DNA from: Icerya purchasi
Lineage: Eukaryota; Arthropoda; Insecta; Hemiptera; Monophlebidae
Length of the DNA stretch: 64,000 bases
NCBI GenBank assembly: GCA_039619475.1
Contig: CM077116.1
Span: forward strand, 457,373,576 to 457,437,575
Reading direction: 5' to 3'
Both the position numbers and the translations under genes were made by a program. The notes below the pieces were generated by a model. It saw only the letters and a program-made list of their open reading frames with translations, made no database searches and was not told the DNA's origin. Below are positions 43,968 to 56,600 of the stretch, piece after piece (within the stretch, counting starts at the first letter, position 1; the number at the start of each line of letters is the position of its first letter).

Positions 43968-44645
43968 AATCATTAAAATTATTTCTAAAAAAGCGAATTT
44001 TCGGCAATTTTTAAGATCTAGAATTCTAACCTTTTTAATTCGAATGAAACTAAGTCAGTTAGCATAGGAAATTAGATAAATATCACTAGATTTTATAAAG
44101 ATAGAATGATTTATTTGTTTTATGAAAAGCGTTTTAAGCGGAATTAAAAAATAACTATTTTTCAAAGGTTTTATTCAAATTGTGCTATGTTTGTATGTTT
44201 GCGGAGAATTTTTACGTTTAATTTAAACTTATTCGAAATCTTTGAAATTTTGCACGACTATTTGTTAATAAAAAAATGAAAAAGTTTTCAAAATATTAAT
44301 TTTTTTGAGAAAAATGTTAACTATGGCTGCGAGTTTTACGATAGGTGAGATTTATAATTTTACCCCTTTTTAATCACGATTCAGTTTCGCTGATCTATAT
44401 TACAACAGATAATTGTTACCGTTTATTTATCGTTTTTATTTCCAAGGTAAATATACAACACATTTTTCCTTCCGACCTAATAATTAGCACCTACGATAAA
44501 TCAAAATTCTGATATTAATAAAAAAAATTGTGTTATCGTAAGAATCGGCTCAAAACGAAAAAAGCGTTTAGAAAACGAAAAACGTGTCTCGCAACTTACA
44601 AATAGATAAAATGGTAGACACGTTCATATTATAATGAATAAAGCG
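42751..44645. other. AT-rich stretch with two (AT)n microsatellites, no gene
   Basis: (AT)n arrays lie at 43151-43174 and 43927-43965. The 95-codon minus frame 42820-43107 has no known domain. Otherwise very AT-rich sequence. Confidence 0.45.
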
Positions 44646-44649
44646 GTAA

Positions 44650-44740
44650 AAAAGAAAAAATCGACCTCAAAATTTACTCTAAAAATTTAATAAAAATAAG
44701 GTATTATATGATAATTCTTCGACAACATTAACTTCTTGCA
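44650..44740 (+). repeat. short dispersed-repeat fragment
   Basis: Block order like that of 7436-7515 and 23592-23680: ATCGACCTCAAAATTTACTC, a CTAAAAATTTAATAAAAAT run, then GATAATTCTTCGAC. Similarity by eye. Confidence 0.35.
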
Positions 44741-46045
44741 ATCGGCACCAAATTTAAATTACGCCAACGTTTAAAAACAATTTAACGAGTATAAAATAAC
44801 ACAATCACTGCTTTTTTTATACGTATAAGTCAAACCGATTAGTGAATTATCAGAAATATTTAACGCGGTTTTTAATTATTATTGCAATTTGAATAATTAG
44901 TCAGCGCACTCGTTCTCGGGCATAAACCACAGGAAGATTTGCTGAAAAAGGAGAAAACTTCGTACATTCCGAATTACACGATGATGAACGCATGGCTCCG
45001 GAAATTATCACTGATTGCTGAATTTAGGCTTCAACTTTTTTGCTGGAATTTCGACTTTTCAGTAACTTTCATGAGCCATCATTCTCCTGATATTGTAACC
45101 GATTAGAAACTGGAGGCAGGAACGCGCTCAGTTGCTCAGTGATTTCCATAACACGAAACACAAATAGCAAATGACGGGCTAGCTGGACAGAAATCATTTT
45201 CTTAATTTTTTTTTTTTTTTTTGTACATCCAGAGCACCTAACTGTATTTATTGAGCGGGGCCGTAACGAAGACAGGTGTAACATAACATTGGCCTGCGAG
45301 TAAACGATTCCACGTTAATTTTATAAACTGACGAATAATCGAGTGAGTTCGTAATTTGATTTCCACCAAAGGCAAAATTACTTTTAGTCGGAAACACTTT
45401 TTTTAATATGCTTAATTCTTTTTTTTTTCGGACCGCTGCAGCTTTAATTTAATAATTACCGGTGAAGACGAACCTCTTTGCTACACTCGTTGAAGTAACA
45501 GTTGCCTTATTAAAGCAATCCGGAAAGAAACAAAACAAAAAGTAAAGAAATAAAATGAATGCGAGAGAAAAATTAACGTAAAGATCGTTTAGAAAGAAGA
45601 ATTAAGGAAAAAGGATACAATTAATCGAAAGTGCCGTCGAGTGAAATAATCTCGCCCGATTCAGACGAACGCAAGAATAATACGCTATTCGCATTAAAAA
45701 CGATTGTGATTAATATTTTAAATGTGAACGGTATGTCGTATTTATTTCGATTTATTATAAAATTTCGGTGCAAAAGAATTGAATTGAAAAATCGACCGGT
45801 AAATATCACTGCCGGCTTCACAGATCCTTTTTCGCATTGAACTCTATGCCATTTGATCTCAATTCAAATTTCGCATGCGCCGCCTTGAACATAATTCTCC
45901 AGTAAATAATTGTCACTTATCTTGAGCATATTCGATCAGAAATATAGTTTTAAATTGGCAAAAATTCGTAAAAATATTTCATCATTTTCTTTACTGCATT
46001 ATAAAACTGTTTTGTTCGTCGCCACTGTGTTCGGAAACGTACATC

Positions 46046-46095
<50 letters not shown>

Positions 46096-46289
46096 TATGT
46101 GTGTATCTTATTTAAATGAATTTTTCGAAATAGTTTTAACATTTTTAATGAACTCCGGAACGAGTTTAAGGTTTTTAGAAACTAGAATTCATCTTCAAAC
46201 GAGCAATTTTAAAAAGCAGGCAACTAATGTTCGTTTTAATGATCATTGTATTTTCAGAGTTTATTAGAAAATAATACGCTTATTTAATA
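44741..46289. other. no gene recognised; (AT)n at 46051-46100
   Basis: AT-rich with T-runs (45208-45222) and a long (TA)n array at 46051-46100 that generates Tyr-Ile open frames on the plus strand. Overlapping opposed frames at 45621-45840 are not supported as genes. Confidence 0.4.
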
Positions 46290-47370
46290 CTCTTTTTTTT
46301 TTTAATTTTATTTACCGCAATGAATTTCATCATCATCGCAAATTTCTTCCCTTGAGTCAATTGCATACATTCATACTATTCGTTCCTTAGAGGGACTTAC
46401 TATCTCCTGTGGGTTCTTGCACAGAGGATTTATTGGTAAGTTCGTTATCATTAGTTCCAAACGTTCCCTTCCTCTTACTGATTTTCCAGGAATTTTCTCT
46501 TGCATCGCCATCATGAAGATTTCAATTTCTCGAATTTTATAAGCCCCAGCTCATTTCAGTTTTCCATTTTTGACATCCTCCAGTAGTGTTCTCTTTTTTT
46601 CTACTACTTTTGTCAGTACAGCGATATCTGTTACAAATTTTGGTCCACGATATCTGCATTAGCCTTCTGCAACGTCACATTTCAAAAGATGCTATTTCCT
46701 TTTTGCAGTCTGCTCCCATTATCCGTGTTTCGTGGGTATATTTTAATACGCTCCAGACATAACATTTCATTACCTTTTTTCCGTGAAACTTAGGCTCACG
46801 CTTTAATTTCCGGGTACCTTGTGTAAATTATTAAATGCTGTTTTTCCCATACTAATCCGCGTTCTTATTTCCATTAGGTCTCTTCCGTCTGTATTTATCA
46901 CCACTCCCCCAAGTACCTGAATTGATCTTATAGTATAATTTTTCTGCCACTATTTCGTGAGAATTACCGCACGTTTGTTTTCTCGGCGTTAATTTTCATA
47001 GTGTGTTTTTTGCCACTATTATTTATTCTATGTATCATTTTCTGCGTCTGCGTTTCGGATATGAGCACTCTGTCATCCGCATAGCTTATTTTCCCAATTC
47101 TAAGGCCGTTTATTTTTACTCCCATTTTTTCCAATCCCGGCTTCTTCCATAATTTCTTCCAGGTATATAGTAAACAATCTAGGCGACAAGGAGCATCCCT
47201 GCCTAACTCCCCTCTTTATTTCGCATTTATTTTTGAAATAATTATTGCCAATCTTTATATTTGTGTACTACTGATTCCAATGTAGATGTTGTATTATGCA
47301 TAAATCCTCATCATCTATGTTGCGCTTCCTTAGTATATCGATCATTTTGCTATGATTAACCATAGTGAAT
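46290..47370 (-). mobile_element. LINE E remnant (RT palm to 3' end), minus strand
   Basis: Minus-strand frames give, in order, KCEIKRGVRQGCSLSPRLF, KISYADDRVLISETQTQ (intact YADD), KKHTMKINAEKT, IQVLGGVVINTDGRDLMEIR, CYVWSVLKYTHETRIMGAD and a tail MAMQEKIPGKSVRGRERLEL, ending in an A-run (T-run at 46290-46302). GVRQGCSLSP and NAEKT boxes are typical of CR1/L2/RTE-group LINEs. Stops and frameshifts are numerous and the element is 5'-truncated at about 47370. Confidence 0.75.
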
Positions 47371-47443
47371 TAAAAATAGCTATTTGCGAATCTCATTAAG
47401 AGACTGATTTTTTAACCATAATATCGAATTAAAAAATAAACGC
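47371..47443. other. linker between LINE E and LINE F
   Basis: Short AT-rich linker. Confidence 0.4.
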
Positions 47444-49065
47444 TTTTTTTTTTTTTTTATTTCTTTTAAATTGCGATCTGGGTAATGTAGCCAATTTAGC
47501 AATTGGAATGAACGTTATGACATGATGGGAGATGCCATTCAACAATAACACTCCGCGTTGCTTTACCAGTCTAGGAGCGTATAACGATTTAGTCTATGAT
47601 TGTCGTTGCCTGAGTCTAATAAATCAACTTCCAGCGGGTTTAGGTGGCCTACTAACCTACGCAAGTAACGCTCGCTATAATTTTTAATTACTTTACTTAC
47701 CTCCGGTACATTTAGATCCCGATGTAGGTTATCATTGCGCATGTACCACAAATACGCATTAGCTATTATTCTCAGTATTTTTGACTGGCATCGCTGCATA
47801 ATTTTAATATTAGACGCCGATGTTGTTCCCCAAAGAGATTTACCGTAGGTCCACACCGGTTTGATAGCTGCATTATATAACGGCAATTTTCACTTCAGCG
47901 ATAACGCGGAAGTTTTGTCCAGGAGCTAGTACATCTCCCTCAGCTTCAAGTTTATTTCCTTGGCTTTGATCTTAATATGCTCCTTCCAGGTCAAACAACG
48001 ATCAAGCCACATGCCCAGGCTTTATTTCCCTGTGGAATGGGACCATCAAGATCAACAGGAGGACATGTACTGCGTCTAGTTGTGAATGTAACATGCACCG
48101 ACTTGGACGAATTGGTCCTAATCCTCCATAGTTATGCCCATTTCTTCAGGTCATTCAAATCAGCCGGTAAGTTCTCCTACGCTGCCACCGGATCGCTGTC
48201 CCTCGCAAATAGCGCTGTATCATCAGCAAATGCTGCGACCTCCACATTGGACGTAACTGGAAGGTCACATGAGTATATAAGAAAGAGAATTGGTCATAAT
48301 ACTGAACCTTGGGGAACGCCAGCTTCGGCAAGATAGAACTCTGATACGTCGTCGCCAGATTTTATTTGAAAGTACCTGTCTGTTAAGTATGAAGACAGTA
48401 GTGGGTAATAGGAGTGTGGCGGGTTTTTTTTTATTTTTGAAAGCAATCCCTCGTACCACACGCGATCGAAGGCCTGACTAACATCCAGGAAAGCGGCAGA
48501 ACAATATGCTTCATGTCAAAGCAATTACCAATGTATCTCTGAATTCTATGAACTTGTTCTACTGTAGCTTGCCCAGGACGAAACCCAAACTGGTAGTCTG
48601 AAACTATACCCTGAAGCTGCTTTATTAGCCTAGACAACAATACTTTCTCAATGGTAAAAGACCGATAGGTCGATATAATGAGGCTTCACGGTTTCGGTAT
48701 CGTTATTACCTGAGCCATCTTCCACTGTAACGGATAATAACCTAGCCGAATAACAGCGTTGAAAATTGTTGCTAACAAAATTATGGCCTTTCGAGGTAAG
48801 AATTTTAGCATCGTTCCAGTGATCAGGTCATATCCAGGGGCTTTGTGTGTTGCTAAATTGCCAATTATAATAACTTTTTTTGTTTGCGAGCGTGCAGAGT
48901 CTGAAAATAACACACTTTTTATATAAATATCTTCGTGTATGTCGAAGGCCGCACGCTGAATACACGTTCACACTTGAACAAATATCACTCTATTCACTTC
49001 CGGTTCATATACGGCAATGATGTGGAATCATAATCGCCGCATGTAAAGGAAATCCATTCTAGGGA
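47444..49065 (-). mobile_element. Jockey-like LINE (LINE F) with internal deletion
   Basis: Minus strand. The poly(A) tail is the T-run at 47444-47458. Endonuclease trace CGDYDS (about 49030), then only ~185 bases later THKAPGYDLITG (48830-48850), where LINE A has ~865 bases between the same points, so roughly 0.7 kb is missing. RT blocks follow: YPLQWKMAQVITIPKP, DYQFGFRPGQATVEQVHRI, FLDVSQAFDRVWYEGLL, EAGVPQGSVL (then a stop), VAAFADDTALFARDS (intact FADD), and a C-terminal tail IKPVWTYGKSLWGTTSASN ... NRYTLLDW. At least five stops or frameshifts. The plus frame 47977-48336 is a shadow. Confidence 0.8.
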
Positions 49066-49560
49066 GTTTCTATAGTGATTTCGAAGAATGATGAAAAAAT
49101 AAATTAATTTGGCTATTTCGTGAAAATTAATATCGCGGTTTGTAGTTGAACTAATGCTGAGAAATAAAACTGAGCGACAAATTCTGAAAATAAAAGTTGA
49201 AAAATTGTTCATCGTTTTGACTTTTCGAATTATATAAATTTCAAAAAATGATCCATTCTATTAAATGTTGGACCTCTTAATGAAAAAAACACTACCACGC
49301 ACAAAAAAGGAAAAAAAGAGCAGTTTTACTTAAAAAATCACTTTATAAAGTTTAGTGTGGCAGCGCAGGACAAGAGTCTTGACGTAATTCCAGTGAGACA
49401 TCAACTTCCAGATAATATAGATGTTTTTGTAGAATACTCTGGTTGATGGATTTGTCGATATTAGTCGAAAAATCACGGGAAAGAAATTTTAAAATTAAAG
49501 TCTTATAAGATAACGAATAAAAAATGTTCAAAAGCATGAATAGCGGCAATAGAGAGGGAA
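49066..49560. other. no gene recognised
   Basis: AT-rich, could include decayed endonuclease sequence of LINE F near 49070-49210, but no motif is readable. Confidence 0.35.
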
Positions 49561-49830
49561 GTGAAAGTAATTAGGAAGCACTTTAAGTCAAATTGTAAAA
49601 AAGAGAAATTTAAAAAAAAAGAAATTAAAAAAAAAGAAATTAAAAAAAGAGAAATTAAAAAAAAAAGAGTTGGAGAAAGTAATGCGCCAGCGTCACAGAG
49701 AAATGCAAAAGGAAAGGTTATGATCGAAGGCACGGATTCTACGGAATGTCGCGAAAAGGAAAAGTCAAAAAATCGAGGGAGAAAAAAGGAGCGGATGAAT
49801 AATGAAAGAAGGAAATACAGAAAATGAGAT
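49561..49830 (+). repeat. purine-rich region with A-rich tandem units
   Basis: The stretch 49603-49668 consists of near-tandem units of about 13-18 bases of the form GAAATTAAAAAAA. The whole region is almost pure purine on the plus strand, so the 88-codon Lys/Glu/Arg-rich frame 49561-49827 is most simply a by-product. No homologous protein is recognised. Confidence 0.6.
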
Positions 49831-50094
49831 ATATAGAAGCTGCGTAACCTAGAATGATGAGCGGCTTAGGAAAGTAATATTGCAGACTGAAAGTGCGAAC
49901 CGAAAAATCAACCGCAAAAACGAGCTGCAGCCGACGAATCGGTGCTCCCATTTGCTCACCAGGAATTTACGAGAAATCCGTAATATTTTTTTTTGCTTTC
50001 CACGAATGCAACGTGTTCAATAAGGTTTTTACACTTAGCAAAAATACCGGCTATCGCCAGATGAACGTTTCGCAAGATCTCACTGTAATCAGTA
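49831..50094. other. flank of the hAT MITE, no gene recognised
   Basis: Nothing supported. The 8-base target TGTAGCAG begins at 50095. Confidence 0.4.
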
Positions 50095-50102
50095 TGTAGC
50101 AG

Positions 50103-50613
50103 TAGTGATGGGCAACTTCGAAATGTTTCATTCGAATGCATTCGATTGTTCGATGACTTCGAATGCATTCGATTGTTCCGTAGTTGCATTCGAAATGTTA
50201 TTTCATTCGAATAATTCATTCGTATTCACAACAATCATTCGAAATGCTATTTCTCTCGGAAGAATCTAGTCGGTGTTTAACGAATACTTCAATCGTTTAT
50301 GTTCGGATAGTTTCGGTTTTTATTCGAATAATTCATTCCTATTCGCAACAATCATTCGAAATGTTATTTCTCTCGAAAGAATCTAGTCGATGTTTAACGA
50401 ATATTTCGTTCGTTTGAGTTCGGATAGTTTCGGTTTTTATTCGAATAATTCATTCGAATGATTCATTCGAATAATTCATTCGTATTATTCACAACAATCA
50501 TTCGAATCAAAATCATTCGAACCAAATTCATTCGAATGAAAATCATTCGATTGTTTTTTTGACGATTGTCGATTGTTTCGATTGTAAAAACATTTCGAAA
50601 TCGCACATCACTA
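50103..50613. mobile_element. hAT-type MITE with 8-bp target-site duplication
   Basis: TGTAGCAG precedes (50095-50102) and follows (50614-50621) the element exactly. The ends are inverted: TAGTGATGGGCAACTTCG at the left and TAGTGATGTGCGATTTCG (reverse complement) at the right, 23 of 26 matching when extended through AAATGTTT. TIRs of the (C/T)AGTGATGGGCAA type with 8-bp duplications define hAT. The 511-bp body has no transposase. It is packed with ATTCGAAT-type words, plus tandem units of 117 bases starting at 50205 and 50322, with a partial third from 50439. Frames across it are not genes. Confidence 0.92.
50205..50438 (+). repeat. 117-bp tandem duplication inside the hAT MITE
   Basis: Two full head-to-tail units begin ATTCGAATAATTCATTC at 50205 and 50322, and each ends TTCGGATAGTTTCGG plus a T-run. 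They differ by scattered substitutions. A third start at 50439 goes into shorter TTCGAAT repeats. Confidence 0.85.
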
Positions 50614-50621
50614 TGTAGCAG

Positions 50622-53600
50622 TCTGTGCGACAAATATATGAGGTACAGCCGGGTTAGGATCTTATCAGCAATGAATGCAACGAAAGAACCAAGAGGAGGA
50701 ACAATAGAAGGCGTCGGAAACGAAAGAATAGATGTAGCACCATAAAGAGTAGGAATATTAAGTTTAAATAATTATGAGTAAGGAAGGAAGACTTTATTTT
50801 GAATGTTCTTAACCCGGATAATAAATTCGCAATTTTCTGCTATAGCCTAGGTGCCTCGATTGCACCAGACTATATATAACTCTTTTAATTGCAAATGTCA
50901 CTCGCTTGTTTCCGAGCTCAAGACTGAACATCTTCAAATTCTTAATTACAATGACTGTTTTTAAACTTTTATTGGATTCCCAGTGTCATCGCGGGGTTAG
51001 GCTAAATGATGATGTTCATTCCGCGGCCAAATGCACGGCTTCGAATGGAATCATATTTCCATTCATTGCTTACTCAGACTTGTACATCATAGGAGTTATG
51101 CCACTGCCCTGGAAGATTAGATAGCTCATAAAGACGTAGGCAGAATACTGGTAGATACTATTCGATGGTTCCGTCTGATATCTCTCCGCTCCTCGGTACT
51201 TTGCTGTGTTCCACCGTGTCTATTCCCAGTCGTCTTATTCGTAAGTATGTTATAGTGGTTTGTAGACTGCGTATGAGTCAGTGGCATTACGTTTCGTCTG
51301 GGTGCAACAGGAACCACATTAGATCTATCTTTATTATAGACATTAATCGTTTGCTGTTCAACTGCGACAAATACGAACACAATAGAAAAAGGTGTTTTAT
51401 GAAAAATTAATTTCATGCGGATATTCCCCTCCGTATAGTATTCATTCTGTTCTATGCATTTTTTTTTTTTTTTTGCTTTGATCTGCTTTATTAACATATT
51501 AATTTCTAAAGCATGATGCATAGCTAAATGGCCGACAGTCCAGACCGTAAAAAAAAAAAAGAAAAAAAGGAAAGAAAACGCTTAAATGACATTAGAATTA
51601 CATTCACGATTACCTGATTATCATTGCTAGGGGGCAGAGGGCAATAAGGAATATTTGTAATAACGAGAGAAGCAGACTAAACACGCAACCGACCTAGGGA
51701 AGAAATAATGAAGCGCCGTAAAGAAGGAAAGTTATAAAACCGAGAATAAGTTGGAGGAAAAAGTTGTACAGATAAAAGTTAATTAGAAAACGAGGGAAAA
51801 GACATGAGGCTGACTAAAACTTGAAATATTACTTCCTTAGTCATTATCGAAAGCACGTTATTGACATTTATCAAAGGAGGGTCTTCATTAATGCATCGAG
51901 AGACAAAAGTAGTAATTTCTCGCTATACACTAACATGGATCCAATAGAAATCAGTACGGATTTTGTGAGTTTGGAAAAGATTATAGTGAACACGAAGAAT
52001 GATAAGGCGAGAGGAAGCGTATACGGAATTGTCTGCAAAACACTTTCCGCATCGGGAACGAAAAAAAAATTGTATTGTCTCAAATCAAGCATATAAGAAG
52101 AAGAATGTCCGTAATGTCACAACAGGTTCCGATAAAAGGAAAATGGAATAGTCTAGATGAGGTCTAAAACTTTTAATCTAACCGTGAGTAAGAAAGAGGA
52201 CGTTCCTCCGACATAGCATACTCGATCTGTCGGTTAAAAGGACGGAATATAAAAAAACAAAATAAACAGTTAAGATGGTATTTTTTATTGTCAATTAATA
52301 AAACCGCGTGGGAGAGATCTAGGAGCAGTGGGAAGAGAACAAAAATAAATTAGCAGGGAGGAAAACGTCTCCGGAGAGGATTAAATTGTTTGATGCTTCT
52401 TACAAAGGTTGATTATGAAGCCTAGGGTCACATTCTGCTTTACAACTGCCGATAAATACGTCAACCGGTTTCGGAATAAGAGCGCTATATTAATTTTAAT
52501 TATTATTTTAGAATTAATTTCGGCTCGTCACTTGAGGGGGACACGCATTAAAAGAGTATTCGAACGGAATTCTACTCGAATACGAAACACACCTGACCAT
52601 CTACGTTGCAGCTATTATTTTCCTTTAATAAGGTTGTTCTTTTTTTCCGTTTTTTTCTACGGTATTCGAGCCGGGAAAAATGATGCAAAAATGTTATTTT
52701 CGTAAATAATTTTTCGTTTTTTTTTTTTTTTTTTATTTTGTCATTTTCATTTCTTCAACTTCGTCCGCGGTTGGGGTCCGTCCAGCACGACGGTGTATTG
52801 ATTTAAAACGTTATCGCGGTGCGATTTCGCTAAATTATCCCCGTTCAGACGTAAAGCGGATCGCGGCCGCCTCTTCCTGTTCATTTCCAATTCTAATGAA
52901 ATATTTAATAATAAAATTGACGATTTCCTTCGGCGCAGCGAAAACTGTTTCGCGCTGGAAATTATATAGTTTCATCTTTAAACAAACAAACAACGCGTGC
53001 CACTCCAATTTTCGGAAATTCTTCTTCTCCTCCTCTACCTTCTCCATCCAAGCTTCTTCGTCCAACTACGGTGGGTTTTCTACACGGCGAAATTCAGAAG
53101 AAACGGGTAATATAGGATAAATCGTAATAATAATGACGGTATACGCACTAAGGGAAAATACGAAGAAAAAAGAAACAAAAAAAAAAAAACAAAAAACAAA
53201 AAACAACAACTTGGAAAGCTGTCGAAGGGATTCGGAGCAGTCGATCTGATTTGCCTAGACGGAAGAACTGGGGGACACTCTGAAAATATTCGGCGCTGTC
53301 CAGATAGAGAGCTGTTCGTTGTTGTCTAGAAGTTGTCATGGAAACTCTCTGCTCGAACGAACGCATCAACGGCACACGATGAGCTATTGGGAACAGAAAA
53401 AAAAAAAAAAAAAAAAAAATGGAAGAAAAAAAAGAAGAAGGAATACTTCAGTTGTTGCTGATGTCTTTATATTTTCCTTCGTTGACGAGAGTATCGTTGG
53501 GCCATGGCACACAGTGGCAAACTATGTAGGAGAGAAACACATACATACTATTAGTACGGCATGTCTGCACACTACAAAAAATTATGATATTTCCCATTCG

Positions 53601-54320
53601 ACGGCGGAAAGTTAAAACTTGTTTTGCCGAGAATTGTTAACGAACCTCTCGGCAAAACCCTGAAATCTGATTTTTGAAAACGTCCCTAGGTCGCGCCCAC
53701 AACAACGCGATTTACATTCAGTAGAGCCAACGATGCACGTATTGAAATTGTGCATCAGGAAATGTCCAAAGGTATAACCAATTGGAAATGTATTTCTCGG
53801 CCGCTTAACGTCCGTTATATAACTACTTGAGTTTTTTTTTTGTAAGGGCGGCAAATCTGAAGCAGCACGCTTTAACGAGTATTTGATAAAAATATGTAAG
53901 GCGTAAAATGGATTCAGTTAGTGATAACTATTCAACAGCGACACACTGAATTATTGAATTACAAAGTTAGCGGCGTGTTTTAGCCAATCAGGAGCCAGGC
54001 AGCGTGCTGACCATGGCCAGGATATCAGGCGTGAGGAGTAATGACTTCCTCTCTGGGGTGCGTAGAAGCTACAAAGCATTATCAGCTACAAGGCGGGAAG
54101 TCATCTCTCTGTTTTCTTCACTACTTGTATGGTGCCGGCTTAGCCAACATAAAGCTAACGATGAAAGAATTAACCGTCGGTTTTCACGCGTCCAAATACG
54201 GAGTTATAAAACTTCAATTGTACCTTAAAAGAAGGCGACAACCGGAATATTTCCTAATTCATTTTAACTGCTGCTGAGCAACTAATATAAACTGTAATTT
54301 TTGGGGATTTTTTTTTTTTT
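50622..54320. other. long stretch without a recognisable gene
   Basis: About 3.7 kb. Longest frame 131 codons (51126-51521 minus), no known domain and an A-run (Lys repeat) inside. A/T-runs at 51461-51475, 52719-52735, 53180-53211 and 53396-53420. The part 52740-53110 is moderately GC-rich. No repeat partner in the window was noticed. Confidence 0.4.
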
Positions 54321-54324
54321 TTAC

Positions 54325-54455
54325 AAAATAAAATAAATACCTTAATAACGAAAAAAAACAAAATTAATATTAAATAATTTTCTATTAAATAAATTTAAAT
54401 AAATACCTCAATTTAACGAAACTAACAATATAGAGTACACTCAGATAAAATTAAA
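54325..54455 (-). repeat. fold-back family, partial copy (one arm)
   Basis: Corresponds to the reverse complement of about 2110-2203: AAATACCTTAATAACGAAAA, then AAATAATTTTCTATTAAATA and ACCTCAATTTAACGAAAC. AGAGTACACTCAG beyond it resembles the loop side of copy 1. Only one arm is clear, so this is a truncated or rearranged member. Confidence 0.6.
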
Positions 54456-56600
54456 ATCAAATTTACCTACATGTATTTTTTTTTTTTTAGATTTTACAAA
54501 TAACTACCGAAAATATTTTCGGACGTAAATGTTAATCGCCGGAAAATTTATTTCATTCACATCGACGTATGCAGCGGCAAATTGCGTATTATCGGGCTAC
54601 GTTTGCTTTACAATCCCTGTAACGTATCAGGTTGCACCGAAATGGCTTCTTTTTTTGTTTTTGTTTTTTGAGAAATCCCAACCTCTACTAACTTTCTGAT
54701 CATATGTAAAAATTTCCATTTCCTGTTTTGGTGTATCTTTCTCCTTTCCTATTATTAATCGTTCATTCCGTTCATCCTGAATCGTCGGTTCCTTCTGTTT
54801 ACTTTCATCATTTTCTTGCAATCTCCATTGTAAGCCTACTATCTTCCTTTCACTTATGCTATTTATTAGTTACTTTTCCGTATTTGTCCTCTCTAATCGA
54901 ATAATGCAGAGTTGTTTGTTTTCCGCATATTCTCTCTCTCTCTCTCTCTGTTTGTTTTGAACGTTCTGCTTTATATTTCCATTTGCCGAGGCTTCATTTA
55001 TATCTTATCTTTTCCTTTCTACACGCATTATTCCCGCTAAATTGCTCTTCTTATTGACAATATCTGATCCGATCGAAACACATCTGATTCTCTTTCCCTT
55101 CTATCAACATGAGCCTGAACCAAAGGAAAATAAGTAAGATCTCTACTACTACGTTCTAGGTGACTTGTAAATATAATTCGGTAACTTTTTTTGAAATAAC
55201 AGAAACTAATGAAGAACGAAATCGACGTATTTATTAATTTCTTTCAGAAAGTATATAATTAATTCTTTTTGGTTTTTTTTTAAATTTAACAATGCTGTGT
55301 AGGAGATCAGTACATTTTTTATTTATTTACTTTTTTTTTTGGAGGGGGCTTACCAGCAAAGGGTATATTGACCCAAAGCATAATAATTTCGTAATTCGAC
55401 TATTTTAATTCGAATTTTTCCGAATCGAATCACGCCAATGAATATCGATTTATTTCTCTAACAAATTCGAAAAATCTAAAAAGAATGCGCAATTACGCCT
55501 TGTTATTCTTTTTTTTTTACGTATATTACAAAAAAGAAAATTAAAAAATATCCGATTTCCGCTGTGCTAAAGAATTCAAGGTCAAGAAATTTTGAAAAAT
55601 GTACCATCTATTTTTTTCGCCTCACAAAAGCCCGTAAATATCATAGTAAACCGTTAGTTGTTTTTTTTTTATTATTATTATTATTACCGCACCATGTGTA
55701 GCAACTTCAGCTGGAAGCACGCAAATTTACTGGTTGTATTTTTTGAATAAGTCCACACTTTTTAAGAAAGGATAGAAGGCGCATATTCGATCATCATGCG
55801 GTTGAGATTTGAGATTAAGGGGTAATTTTTTGGGCGTAGAGATTTTGGATGAAAATGGGAGCATTGAACGAGATAATGTGTTAAAAAGACGGTGACTGCG
55901 TAAGGAGCATAGCGGAGCAGAGAGTGCGGACAAAATGTGACTGTGCTTATATCCGATAGGCGGCAACACAAAACGACCTGTTACGAGATAAAGGAATATA
56001 ATTCCAGGAATAGACGTTATCATGAATGAGATGAAGGTGCAGTCTCAAGTTTATTTATCTCGCCACAAGATCCGGGGTGTTTATATTTGGAGCGGGCGCT
56101 AATTGCGTTGCCTAGAATGCCAGTCCCGGGGTCCATGCAAACAAATTAGTTTTCTGCAAAGACCGTGTAAATGGAAGCTCTATATTGTTTGTGTAGATTC
56201 TATTCAAGAAGGAAAGCCTTAATCAGCCACTTGCGCTTTAATTGACCCGGACTTGAAGGTCATCTGTTGGAGAAAACGTGGAATATTTGTTCAGAATTTT
56301 CGCTGTTCCGAGCGCTGTTGCCATTTTCAATATCCCGGTGCGCTACCACTGACAGCGAATGACACTTTCCGTCCATTATTTCCAATGAAACAACTGCTGA
56401 GCGACCTATTGACTTCCTTACTTCGCACTTTTTTCTCGAAATCAATTTCACTTTTTATATATACGGGAAACGAGTTGAAAATCGAAAAACAACCATTTTA
56501 CCCGGTTGACGTAGTTGACCTGTAGAAGGAATACGCCCTTTTATAGGGAAGAAAATTAGGAGTACAACTCTCGAACGTTTTTCACTTTCCGAACTTTGTC
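54456..56600. other. no gene recognised; (TC)n at 54931-54949
   Basis: AT-rich with T-runs (54477-54489, 55329-55340) and a short (TC)n array. Opposed and nested frames at 55727-56023 and 56253-56525 are unrecognised. Confidence 0.4.

Noticed and set aside
45910..46267. Tyr-Ile repeat proteins (also 42633-42815)
   Set aside because: Produced entirely by (AT)n microsatellites.
47977..48336. 119-codon plus-strand frame
   Set aside because: Shadow of the minus-strand LINE F reverse transcriptase, including its FADD box.
46290..49065. LINE E and LINE F as a single element
   Set aside because: Each has its own poly(A) end (46290-46302 and 47444-47458) and different RT wording (GVRQGCSLSP/YADD against GVPQGSVL/FADD).
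49561..49827. Lys/Glu-rich 88-codon frame as a nuclear protein
   Set aside because: Explained by an almost pure purine tract with A-rich tandem units.
50103..50613. CRISPR-like or satellite array
   Set aside because: The repeats are inside a TIR-bounded element with an 8-bp duplication; there are no spacers, and the setting is eukaryotic.
51126..51521. 131-codon minus frame as a gene
   Set aside because: Contains an A-run encoding poly-Lys, no domain recognised, and no supporting context.
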